In this document: one piece after another, positions 8,357-15,319 of the stretch
How positions within the stretch are numbered: position 1 is the stretch's first letter
Layout: each line of letters opens with the position of its first letter
Assembly: GCF_029894125.1 (NCBI RefSeq)
Contig: NZ_JARXYZ010000003.1
Span: 310,001 to 374,000, forward strand
Reading direction: 5' to 3'
Length of the DNA stretch: 64,000 nucleotides
Origin: Kitasatospora sp. MAA19
GTDB lineage: Bacteria; Actinomycetota; Actinomycetes; Streptomycetales; Streptomycetaceae
Program-made: the position numbers and the translations under genes
Notes under the pieces: model-generated
Seen by the model: only the letters and a program-made list of their open reading frames with translations
Database searches by the model: none
Told to the model about the DNA's origin: nothing

Positions 8357-9583
8357 ATGAGCGTCGTCATCTCCGGGGGCGGGCCGGCCGGCATGATGCT
8401 GGGCCTGATGCTGGCCAGGGCCGGCATCGAGGTGACCGTGCTGGAGAAGCACGGGGACTTCCTGCGCGACTTCCGCGGCGACACCGTCCACGCGTCCACC
8501 GTGCGACTGATGGACGAACTCGGCCTGGGCCGGAAGTTCGCGGCACTGCCGCAGAGCCGGCTCGGCAACATGGTGATGCCGGTGCCCGGCGTCGGCCCGG
8601 TCGCGCTGAGCGCCTACGAGAAGCTGCCCGCGCCGTACAACTACATCGCGATGATCCCGCAGTGGGACCTGCTCAACCTCCTGGTCGAGGAGGCGAAGCG
8701 GGAGCCCGCCTTCACCGTGCGGATGAACACCGAGGCGACCGGGCTGCTCCGGGAGGGCGGCAGGGTCGTCGGCGTGCGCTACCGCACCCGGGACGGCGAG
8801 GAGGGCGAACTCCGCGCCGACCTCACCGTCGCCGCCGACGGCCGGCACTCCACCCTGCGCCGGGAGGCCGGGCTGGTGCCCGAGGAGTACCCGATGCCGT
8901 TCGACGTCTGGTGGTTCCGGCTGCCCCGGCACGGCCACGAGCAGGGCGTCCCGCCCAACATCGTCCCCGGCTTCGGGGAGCGCGAGCTGGCGCTCAGCCT
9001 CACCCGCGACGACTACTTCCAGATCGCCTACTTCGCCGCGAAGGGCTCCGACCCGCGGCTGCGCGCCGAGGGCGTCGAGCGCTTCCGCGCCCGCATCGCC
9101 CGGCTGTTCCCCCAGTACGCCGACCGGGTCGACCAGTTGGCGAGCATGGACGACGTCCACTTGCTCGACGTCAAGCTCAACCGGCTGCACCGCTGGTACG
9201 CCGACGGACTGCTGCTCATCGGCGACGCCGCCCACGCGATGTCCCCGGCCGGCGGAGTGGGCATCAACCTCGCCATCCAGGACGCCGTCGCGGCCGCCAC
9301 CCTGCTCGCCGAGCCACTGCGGCACGGCCGCCCGACCACCGCCGCGCTCGCCAGGGTCCAGCGGCGTCGAGAGCGGCCCACCGTGATCATGCAGCGGATG
9401 CAGCAGGTCCTGCACGGCACCATCTTCACCCCGATCCTCACCGGCCGCCGGGTCGGCCCGCCCACCCAACTCGCCATGCTCGTCCGCTTCGTCCCCGGTT
9501 TCCGCCAGATCCCGTCCCGCCTGATCGCCCTGGGCCCCCGCCCGGAGCACGCCCCGGCCTTCGCCCGGCGAAGCGCCGCCTGA
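8357..9583 (+). CDS. FAD-dependent aromatic monooxygenase-like protein
   Basis: A 408-residue class A flavin monooxygenase or related oxidoreductase. FAD-binding motifs are VVISGGGPAGMMLGLMLARAG (GxGxxG, residues 3-23), the DG motif region DLTVAADGRHSTLRRE, and GDAAHAMSPAGGVGINLAIQDA near residue 290. GGAGGGAGAGAG-type ribosome binding sequence lies just upstream (GGAGGGAGAGAGCC). Divergence from a TetR gene suggests induction by a small aromatic or toxic ligand. Confidence 0.88.
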   Translation: MSVVISGGGPAGMMLGLMLARAGIEVTVLEKHGDFLRDFRGDTVHASTVRLMDELGLGRKFAALPQSRLGNMVMPVPGVGPVALSAYEKLPAPYNYIAMIPQWDLLNLLVEEAKREPAFTVRMNTEATGLLREGGRVVGVRYRTRDGEEGELRADLTVAADGRHSTLRREAGLVPEEYPMPFDVWWFRLPRHGHEQGVPPNIVPGFGERELALSLTRDDYFQIAYFAAKGSDPRLRAEGVERFRARIARLFPQYADRVDQLASMDDVHLLDVKLNRLHRWYADGLLLIGDAAHAMSPAGGVGINLAIQDAVAAATLLAEPLRHGRPTTAALARVQRRRERPTVIMQRMQQVLHGTIFTPILTGRRVGPPTQLAMLVRFVPGFRQIPSRLIALGPRPEHAPAFARRSAA

Positions 9584-9641
9584 TCGGATGATCCGCGCCG
9601 GCGGCCCGCGCCTCCCGCCGGCAAACCGAGGCAGGCCCCCC

Positions 9642-9830
9642 ACGGCCGACGTCCCGAAAGACCTCAAGTGCACCAGGGACCACGCGTGGGTGCGGCCCCT
9701 GGGGAGCGATTGGGTCCGGGTGGGCATCACCGACCACGCACAGCGACAGCTCGGAGACATCGTCTACGTCGAACTCCCGAAGGCCGGTGCCAGGTTCGAG
9801 ACCTCCGAGCCGTTCGGCGGCGTGGAGTAA
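9642..9830 (+). pseudogene. Decayed partial copy of gcvH
   Basis: A fragment matching the first half of the intact gcvH at 10821. PKDLKCTRDHAWVRP and GITDHAQRQLGDIVYVELP correspond to residues 6-46 of GcvH. The position of the gcvH ATG is ACG here (9642-9644, CCACGGCC against CCATGGCC). Similarity stops at a TAA right after GGVE, just before the ESVKAV lipoyl-lysine motif. An in-frame ATG at 9588 could still express a fusion of about 80 residues, but it could not be lipoylated. It is best read as a relic of duplication. Confidence 0.8.
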
Positions 9831-9841
9831 CAGCACCCCCC

Positions 9842-9880
9842 CCGGAGTGGGGCGTCGGCCCCGTCGACCTCCCACTCCGG
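9842..9880 (+). terminator. Hairpin after the gcvH fragment
   Basis: CCGGAGTGGG (9842-9851) pairs with CCCACTCCGG (9871-9880). It lies 12 bp past the fragment's stop codon and before the hydrolase gene. Confidence 0.5.
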
Positions 9881-9948
9881 CCGGCGACAGCGGAAGATCG
9901 CGCCGGCCGTCCGTTCGGAAGGCCGGATTGCCGGGAACGACCGATGAC

Positions 9949-10704
9949 ATGACGATCCCTCACCGCTTGACCGGCACCGGCGACCACCACGTCCTGGTCC
10001 TGCACGACTGGTTCGGCACCAGCGCCGGCTGGGGCCCCTTCCTCGACTACCTCGACGGCGGCGCCTTCAGCTACGCCTTCCTCGACTACCGCGGCTACGG
10101 CGAGCGCCAGGACGTCCCCGGGGAGTACACACTCGCCGAGATCGCCTCCGACGCGCTCGCCCTCGCCGACCAACTCGGCTGGGACCGCTTCTCGTTGGTC
10201 GGCCACTCGATGGGCGGCAAGGCGGCCCAGCAAGTGCTGGCCGAGGCGCCGCTGCGGGTGCGCAAACTGGTCGGCCTGGCCCCGGTGCCGGCCGGGGCGT
10301 ACCCGCTGGACGCCGCCGGCGAGGCGCTGTTCTACGGCGCCGCCGAGGACCGGGAGAAGCGGTTCGCCATCCTCGACCTGGTCACCGGGCAGCGCGCCGG
10401 CCGGGTCTGGCTGGACCGGATGGTCGACCAGTCGCTACGGCTGTCCACCCGCGAGGCCTTCGGCGGGTACGTCCGGGACTGGGCGACGGCCGACCTGGAA
10501 CAGCGGATCAGCGGGAACCCGGTGCCGGTCAAGGTGATCGTGGGCGCGCACGACCTCGCCCTCACCGCCGAGGTGATGCACGGCACCTGGCTCACCCACT
10601 ACCCCAACGCCGAACTGGAGGAGATCGGCGGCAGCGGGCACTACCCGATGTACGAGGCCCCGGTGGCGCTGGCCACCTCCCTGGAGTCCTTCCTGCACAA
10701 CTGA
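9949..10704 (+). CDS. Alpha/beta hydrolase
   Basis: A 251-residue alpha/beta hydrolase. The nucleophile elbow is GHSMGG (Ser about 85) and the oxyanion region is LHDWFGTS. The acid is probably the Asp in VGAHDLAL, and the His lies in GSGHYPMYEAP near the C terminus. The ATG at 9949 gives the usual short N terminus (MTIPHRLTG). The substrate is unknown; such enzymes include esterases and haloperoxidase-like proteins. It sits between the gcvH fragment and intact gcvH. Confidence 0.87.
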   Translation: MTIPHRLTGTGDHHVLVLHDWFGTSAGWGPFLDYLDGGAFSYAFLDYRGYGERQDVPGEYTLAEIASDALALADQLGWDRFSLVGHSMGGKAAQQVLAEAPLRVRKLVGLAPVPAGAYPLDAAGEALFYGAAEDREKRFAILDLVTGQRAGRVWLDRMVDQSLRLSTREAFGGYVRDWATADLEQRISGNPVPVKVIVGAHDLALTAEVMHGTWLTHYPNAELEEIGGSGHYPMYEAPVALATSLESFLHN

Positions 10705-10820
10705 CACCCGCCTTCACCCGACCGGGCGAGCTTCGCGTCGAAGGGCGGGGATCTGTAGCAGGCTCCTCCGCGTGGCTGACCAACCGTCAGTGCAGTCCCG
10801 ACGACGATGCGGAGACCTCC

Positions 10821-11216
10821 ATGGCCAACGTCCCGGCAGACCTCAAGTACACCAAGGACCACGAGTGGGTGCGGACCACCGGAAAGAACAAGGCCCAGGT
10901 GGGCATCACCGACTTCGCGCAGAAGCAGCTCGGTGACATCGTCTTCGTCGACATCCCCACCGTGGGCAAGGAGCTCGACTCCGACGAAGCGTTCGGCACG
11001 GTGGAGTCGGTCAAGGCGGTGAGCGAACTCTTCATGCCACTCACCGGAACGATCACCGCGGTGAACGAGGAACTGGACGGTGAGCCCGAGCTGATCAACA
11101 CGGACCCGTACGGCGACGGCTGGATGGTCGAGCTCACGCTGACCAAGCCCGACGAGCTGAAGCAGCTGCTCACGGCCGCCCAGTACGAGGCCTTCATCGC
11201 CGAGGGGGCGGAGTAG
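10821..11216 (+). CDS. gcvH: Glycine cleavage system H protein
   Basis: The lipoyl carrier of the glycine cleavage complex. It shuttles the aminomethyl group from P protein to T protein and is also used in lipoate relay. The 131-residue protein has the full H-protein fold and the lipoylation motif VESVKAVSE (Lys65). A ribosome binding site (GGAGACC) precedes the ATG. No gcvT or gcvP is adjacent. A truncated relative lies 1 kb upstream. Confidence 0.95.
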   Translation: MANVPADLKYTKDHEWVRTTGKNKAQVGITDFAQKQLGDIVFVDIPTVGKELDSDEAFGTVESVKAVSELFMPLTGTITAVNEELDGEPELINTDPYGDGWMVELTLTKPDELKQLLTAAQYEAFIAEGAE

Positions 11217-11241
11217 CCACCCCCCGGCCCCCTCGGACCAC

Positions 11242-11278
11242 GTGCGCGGGAAGTCGGCGGTTCCGACTTCCTGCGCAC
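11242..11278. terminator. Bidirectional terminator between gcvH and the HTH gene
   Basis: A 16-bp stem with one G-T wobble (arms 11242-11257 and 11263-11278) and a 5-nt loop. It lies between convergent genes, 25 bp past gcvH and just beyond the HTH gene stop. Confidence 0.7.
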
Positions 11279-11288
11279 GCGACCAGGG

Positions 11289-12143
11289 TCAGACCGTGGG
11301 GGCCAGGGCGAGTCTTCGGGCGGCGAGGAGGGCGGTGCGGGCTCGGGCGGCCCCGGTGCGGGCGGTGGCCGGGTCCGGGGCGGGTTTTCGGGGGACGAGG
11401 CCGGCGCAGGGGCGACAGATGCCGGGGCGGGGCACCGGATCGCGGCACTCCGCGCATTCGGAACGGGCGGGCGGGGCGGCGGCGGGCGTGCGGGGTGGCG
11501 GGAGTTTGCGCCGCAGGCGGTCGCGGAGCAGGCCGACCGGGGAGTGCAGAGGCCTCGGCAGGGCGGGCAGCAGGGCGTGGGCGAGGTCGGCGTCCGTCTG
11601 CCCCCTCGCCAGCCATTCGGCGACGAGCGGCGCGAGGGCGGCGGCCTCGGCCTCACCGAGGCGCAGGCGGGGTTCCCGGCGGATCACCCGGTGGAGCGTG
11701 GCGACCGCTTCCCGGACCTGCGGGTCCGGTTCGGTCAACTCGGCGGGGAGGGTGGGTACTTCTTCCGGGTTCTTTACGGGAGGAGTGTCAGAGGGGCCGG
11801 CATCAGGCCCACCGGAGTCCGGGGGTGGGGCACTCGATGGCGGTCCGAGCTGGGGCGTGTCGAAGACGCTCGCATGAGAGCGGACCGTGCCGTCGGGCAT
11901 CCGAACCTTGTCGACGCGGTAGTACCCGGCATTTTCCAGCTCCTTGAGCGCCCGGCGGACTGCCGTGCGCCCCACCCCCACGGTGGTGTCCGCGATGTGC
12001 CTCGCGTCCTCGCGCCAGCCGTCAGGACGAGAGAGGAGGTCGAAGAGGATGGCTCGGGCGTTGGGGCTGAGGCTACGGTCCTGGACGAGGCCGTTGGAAA
12101 AGACGGCGAAGTTGCTCGTGTGGACGCTACGATGAACTCGCAT
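11289..12143 (-). CDS. Helix-turn-helix protein with C-terminal Cys cluster
   Basis: A 284-residue protein. Residues 1-90 form a winged HTH (LSPNARAILFDLLSRPDGW, then HIADTTVGVGRTAVRRALKELENAGYYRV). A low-complexity Pro/Ser linker follows, including VKNPEEVPTLPAE. The helical region ends in a cysteine cluster, CAECRDPVPRPGICRPC, that looks like a small zinc ribbon. Proteins of this architecture are common in streptomycetes and often present in several variable copies. The target is unknown. The linker DNA at 11737-11791 recurs at 13311-13365. Confidence 0.8.
   Translation of the reverse strand: MRVHRSVHTSNFAVFSNGLVQDRSLSPNARAILFDLLSRPDGWREDARHIADTTVGVGRTAVRRALKELENAGYYRVDKVRMPDGTVRSHASVFDTPQLGPPSSAPPPDSGGPDAGPSDTPPVKNPEEVPTLPAELTEPDPQVREAVATLHRVIRREPRLRLGEAEAAALAPLVAEWLARGQTDADLAHALLPALPRPLHSPVGLLRDRLRRKLPPPRTPAAAPPARSECAECRDPVPRPGICRPCAGLVPRKPAPDPATARTGAARARTALLAARRLALAPTV
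11737..11791. repeat. 55-bp repeat, copy 1 (inside the HTH gene)
   Basis: Copy 1 of a direct repeat that matches 13311-13365 with four mismatches. On the minus strand it encodes the intact linker VKNPEEVPTLPAEL. Confidence 0.8.
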
Positions 12144-12388
12144 GGGGAGTGTCAGCTCCTAGTGCCAGACCCCGGGGTGTTCCACCACCGCCGGGGTCTT
12201 CTCTTTTCTGCTTGCGCCACGGAACGTAACACGCTGATCGCGCTTGGCGTTAACCAGATTGACGGGTAGTCAGCGCTCCGAAGCGCCTAGGGGCGCACGG
12301 AAGTCGGCGCGCGCCGGGTAGACGATGGCGCATGGACCGGAGACCCGCACGCATTGGGCGTCTCATGCTTGTCGCCTACGTTCTAGAC

Positions 12389-13186
12389 ATGACAGATAAG
12401 CGAGTTGACGACACGTCGCCCGTGCTGGCGGTGGGCGTCTCCGGAACGGTCGGGCGGCATGTCGGGCTGCAGCTCGCGGCCGCCGGGGTGCGGGTACGGA
12501 CGCTGGCGCAGCGGGAGCTGCTCGACCCGGCGACGCTGGAGGCGGCGGCCCAGGGTGTCGACGCGGTGCTGCTGGGGTGGCCGTTCCCGACGGCGGACGG
12601 GGCGGCGGAGGCGGTGGGGGTGCTGGCCCGGAATGTCGGGCGGGTGGTGTTCCTGTCGTCGGCGGCCGTCCGCGCCGAGGGCGAGGTCGAGGTCGAGGCA
12701 CTGCTCGCCGGAAGCGGGGTACGGCACACGGTGCTGCGGGCGTACGGGTTCGCCACCGCACTGCAGTGGGCGGAGGACATCCGGTCCGGGGCCGCCGTGC
12801 AGGGCTACGGCGGTGCGGCCGGGCTGAACCCCGTGGACGAGCGGGACATCGCGGCGGTCGCCGTCCGGGCCCTGAACGAGGACGGCCACGACGGCGCCCG
12901 GTACCTGCTCACCGGCCCGGAGTCGCCCACGCAGGCGGAGCAGGTGCGGATCATCGGTGAGGCCGCCGGCCGCCCGGCCCACTGGGAGGAGATCCCCCGC
13001 GAAGCCGCCCGACACAGGATGCTCACCACCGGCCGTCCCCCGGCCATCGCGGACGGCGCACTGGACTTCGTCCACGCCCGCATCGCCGACCCCGAGCCCG
13101 CCACCACGACGGTCCAGGACCTCACCGGCACCCCGGCCCGCAGCTTCCGCGCCTGGGCCACGGACCACGCGGCCCTGTTCCGCTGA
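12389..13186 (+). CDS. NmrA/SDR-like NAD(P)-binding protein
   Basis: An atypical short-chain dehydrogenase of the NmrA/azoreductase-like group, about 265 residues. It has a Rossmann opening (VLAVGVSGTVGRHVGLQLAAAGVRV) and the stretch VVFLSSAAV. C-terminal features are NPVDERDIAAVAVRAL and YLLTGPESPTQAEQVRIIGEAAGRP, typical of NAD(P)H:quinone reductase-like members. The start is uncertain: 12389 best fits the domain start, while 12332 and 12365 are in-frame alternatives. None has a clear ribosome binding site. Its last 86 bp are duplicated at 13854-13939. Confidence 0.82.
   Translation: MTDKRVDDTSPVLAVGVSGTVGRHVGLQLAAAGVRVRTLAQRELLDPATLEAAAQGVDAVLLGWPFPTADGAAEAVGVLARNVGRVVFLSSAAVRAEGEVEVEALLAGSGVRHTVLRAYGFATALQWAEDIRSGAAVQGYGGAAGLNPVDERDIAAVAVRALNEDGHDGARYLLTGPESPTQAEQVRIIGEAAGRPAHWEEIPREAARHRMLTTGRPPAIADGALDFVHARIADPEPATTTVQDLTGTPARSFRAWATDHAALFR
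13101..13186. repeat. Direct repeat A, copy 1 (3' end of NmrA-like gene)
   Basis: This codes for the C terminus ATTTVQDLTGTPARSF through the stop. It recurs with substitutions at 13854-13939, an offset of 753 bp. Confidence 0.85.
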
Positions 13187-13310
13187 ACGCCCCGCGAAGG
13201 CGGCTACGGGAACGGGGGGCACCGCCTTCGCAGGAACTCGACCCCGTCGACTTCCCGCCCTCCCGGGCGACGCCGCGACCGCCCTTCAGGGCCGCTCGTC
13301 CGGTTGCGGC

Positions 13311-13365
13311 AGCTCGACGGGGAGGGTGGGTACTTATTCCGGGTTCTTTACGGAAGGAGTGTCAG
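13311..13365. repeat. 55-bp repeat, copy 2 (HTH-gene relic)
   Basis: It matches 11737-11791 at 51 of 55 positions. Read on the minus strand it gives VKNPE, then a TAA stop, then VPTLP. It is therefore a decayed scrap of an HTH gene like the one at 11289-12143. The hemopexin-like fragment begins directly at its edge. Confidence 0.8.
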
Positions 13366-13710
13366 GGCGACCAGTACGTGCGCTACCACGTCGGCGACGA
13401 GAAGATCGCCTCCGGGCCCAAGAGCCTGGCGGACGGCTGGCCGGGCCTGAAGGGCACCACGTTCGCCCCCGGCATCAGCGCGGCCTGCAGCGTGCCCGGC
13501 AAGCCCACCAGCCTGTACCTGTTCAAGGGCGACCAGTACGTGCTCTACAGCGTCCGCGACGAGAAGATCACCGATGGCCCCAAGAGCCTGGCGTCGGTCT
13601 GGGGGGTCGACGGCGTCTTCGCCAACGGGGTCGACGACGCCTGCCGCGTCCCCGGTGGCACCGGCGACCTGTACTTCTTCAAGGGCGACCAGTACGTGCG
13701 CGTGCGGTAG
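13366..13710 (+). pseudogene. Hemopexin-repeat protein fragment
   Basis: Three GDQYV blades are visible: GDQYVRYHVGDEKI, YLFKGDQYVLYSVRDEKI and YFFKGDQYVRVR. Cysteines in AACSVPGKP and DACRVPGGT separate them, giving roughly two hemopexin-like repeats. The reading frame is entered in mid-blade at the junction with the 55-bp repeat. No signal peptide or ribosome binding site is seen; a GTG at 13378 would start inside a blade. I read it as the 3' remnant of a larger hemopexin-repeat gene. Expression as a 110-residue protein cannot be excluded. Confidence 0.65.
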
Positions 13711-13782
13711 CCGGGCCCCGCGTTTCAACCGTGCCGCAGCCGTTCGGTGACGGCTGCGGCCGACAAGGTCACGAGCTACCGC

Positions 13783-13842
13783 GAGACGAGAGGGGTACCC
13801 CGTGAGTGGGCCTGAGTCGGACGGAACCGAGCCCACCCCCAG
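13783..13842. repeat. Direct repeat B, copy 1 (5' end of the 13990 gene)
   Basis: GAGACGAGAGG, CCCCGTGAGT and the first ~15 codons resemble 13971-14030 at an offset of 188 bp. The repeat includes the leader, the GTG start and the SDG codons. It is joined to repeat A copy 2. Confidence 0.7.
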
Positions 13843-13939
13843 CCCGCAGCCGGCCACCACCACGGTCCAGGACATCACCGGCCACCCCGCCCGCAGCTTC
13901 CACACCTGGCCCACGGATCACGCCACGTTGTTCCGGTGA
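13802..13939 (+). pseudogene. Chimeric small frame built from two gene ends
   Basis: A 45-codon frame starts at GTG 13802. Its first ~15 codons copy the start of the gene at 13990 (MSGPESDGTE against MSQPVSDGAE). Its last 28 codons copy the 3' end of the NmrA-like gene (TTTVQDITGHPARSF). It has a leader similar to that of the 13990 gene, so translation is possible. It looks like a recombination scar rather than a selected gene. Confidence 0.7.
13854..13939. repeat. Direct repeat A, copy 2
   Basis: A second copy of the NmrA-like gene 3' end, including its stop codon at the equivalent position. Confidence 0.85.
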
Positions 13940-13989
13940 GCCAGTCCACCGGCGACGAGTAGGCTCGGACGAGACGAGAGGAGAGCCCC

Positions 13990-14340
13990 GTGAGTCAGCC
14001 GGTGTCAGACGGAGCCGAACTCATCCCACGGCCCGATAAATCACCCGCCGCGCTCAAGGCCGCTCTCGCCGTGGTGGCTTCCGACCGACTTCCGGAGATG
14101 GTGGAGGGGCAGACCAGGGCCATGGCTGCGGCCATCGAGGCGGGCAGCATCAACCCGATCCGCACGTTCGTCGCCCACTGGGCCGCCATGGTGGAGATCG
14201 AGCGGGTCCCGACCACTGCACGCGCCTACCACCGGGCGAACTACCTCGCCAATCACGCGGCAACCGTTGCGGAGTGCCGCCAACACGCCACCGAGGTCGC
14301 CGCGATCTACAGGTCCGCGTTCTCGGCGGTGAACGGGTGA
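13990..14340 (+). CDS. DUF6247-like small protein
   Basis: A 116-residue soluble, mostly helical protein (LKAALAVVASDRLPEMVEG; IRTFVAHWAAMVEIERVP; AECRQHATEVAAIYRSA). It resembles the streptomycete DUF6247 family as I remember it, a family found next to small partner genes. GTG 13990 is preceded by GAGACGAGAGGAGAGCC, a good ribosome binding site. It overlaps the next gene at GTGA, so the two should be translationally coupled. I infer, but cannot show, an antitoxin-like role. Confidence 0.65.
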   Translation: MSQPVSDGAELIPRPDKSPAALKAALAVVASDRLPEMVEGQTRAMAAAIEAGSINPIRTFVAHWAAMVEIERVPTTARAYHRANYLANHAATVAECRQHATEVAAIYRSAFSAVNG

Positions 14341-14594
14341 GCTGGAGCTGGGAGTACCTACCCAGCGAGGAGCACGTCGCCGGCGGGGCGGCTGCCGGTT
14401 TCCTCGCGGCCGTCGAGAGGAAGGCCGCCGAGTTGGTCCGGGCGGCCGAGGCGCTTTACCTGGATGGCACCAGGTACGAGGGCAGTGGCGAACCCATGCA
14501 GTACCTCGACGTCGCCGGAGGCCTGGTCGCCTACTACGTCGTCCCCCGACTCGAACTCGTCGTCGTCTGCCAAGTGACTCCGCCGGCCGCCTGA
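14337..14594 (+). CDS. Small partner protein, possible toxin
   Basis: An 85-residue protein starting at a GTG that overlaps the upstream stop (GTGA). It has an N-terminal helical half (VAGGAAAGFLAAVERKAAELVRAAEALY) and a C-terminal strand-rich half (VAGGLVAYYVVPRLELVVVCQV). Size, helix-then-strand layout and coupling resemble RelE/ParE-fold toxins. No catalytic residues can be identified, so the call is an inference from architecture. Confidence 0.55.
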   Translation: MSWSWEYLPSEEHVAGGAAAGFLAAVERKAAELVRAAEALYLDGTRYEGSGEPMQYLDVAGGLVAYYVVPRLELVVVCQVTPPAA

Positions 14595-14623
14595 TCCGGG
14601 CCAGGCTCGCCTGGCGACCGGGG

Positions 14624-15145
14624 TCATGATCCCTCGTGCCCTTCGGCCTCAGCCATGTCGGCGGGCCGGCTCAGCCAGGCGTCCTCGTCGAGTTCGGCGG
14701 TGATGGCCGCGCGGAGCGGGACGTGAGCGGGGCCCAAGGCGAAGCGTGGGTCGCGCCAGTGGTCGGGCGGGTAGAGCCAGACCGGCTTCTGGACGAGGTG
14801 GTCGGGCTCCCAGTCGTAGCGGGGCCAGATGTGGGCGTGCAGGAACGGGTCCTTGTTGCCCAGGATTTCGAGGTTGACCCGGCGGAAAGCCGGGTCGGCT
14901 GCGCGGCACGCGTCTTCGACGGCCTCGCCGAGGCGGTCGAGGTCGGAGAGGTAGGCCAGGCGGCGCGGGCGAGGCAGGTCGGTGAGACGTTCCGCGCCCG
15001 GCGTATCGGTCAGGAGGACCGAATAGCCGGGCAGGAACTGAACGTCTCCGATGACGGCGAAGCCGGCGGTCAATCGCCGCAGCACGGTGGGGTTCTCGCC
15101 CCGCAGCGCACTGCCGATGCGGTCGGCGCGCCAGTCGGACGTCAC
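14624..15145 (-). CDS. HIT-like protein
   Basis: A 173-residue protein resembling diadenosine tetraphosphate hydrolases. The HIT region is LHAHIWPRYDWEPDHL near residue 115. Only two of the three histidines of the HxHxH triad are present (HAHIW), so catalysis may differ. The start is a GTG that overlaps, in GTGA form, the stop of a 26-codon upstream frame (15142-15222). Translational coupling is therefore likely. Confidence 0.75.
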   Translation of the reverse strand: MTSDWRADRIGSALRGENPTVLRRLTAGFAVIGDVQFLPGYSVLLTDTPGAERLTDLPRPRRLAYLSDLDRLGEAVEDACRAADPAFRRVNLEILGNKDPFLHAHIWPRYDWEPDHLVQKPVWLYPPDHWRDPRFALGPAHVPLRAAITAELDEDAWLSRPADMAEAEGHEGS

Positions 15146-15222
15146 GTCAGATCGAGCAACGCGGCAGCCCTGGCCGGATCGTAGGCCAGCCTGCAGCTCC
15201 TCACCAGGGACGGATCGTCCAT
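15142..15222 (-). CDS. Short leader ORF (26 aa) coupled to the HIT gene
   Basis: ATG at 15222 has a strong ribosome binding site, GGAGG, 4 nt upstream. The frame encodes 26 residues (MDDPSLVRSCRLAY...) and its TGA overlaps the GTG start of the HIT-like gene. Either it is a leader peptide that drives translation of the HIT gene, or it is the remaining N terminus of a longer protein. No arrest motif or amino-acid run is evident. Confidence 0.5.
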   Translation of the reverse strand: MDDPSLVRSCRLAYDPARAAALLDLT

Positions 15223-15319
15223 CAGGCCTCCGCTCTGCGGCCCTCAACGAGACCGTTGTCGGGACCGACGACAAACACCCACGGCGACGGAATAGATACA
15301 AACAGTGACCTTGTGGAGA

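Noticed and set aside
11737-13365. 55-bp repeats as phage or element attachment sites
   Set aside because: No integrase, tRNA or element-type genes lie between or near them, and copy 1 lies inside a coding region. Homology with an HTH-gene relic explains them.
13378-13710. Complete hemopexin gene
   Set aside because: The frame is entered in the middle of a repeat, directly at the 55-bp repeat junction, and lacks a signal peptide and ribosome binding site. It was listed as a fragment.
13806-14039. 77-codon plus-strand frame inside the repeats
   Set aside because: It is out of frame with both the NmrA-end copy and the start of the 13990 gene, so it is not a gene.
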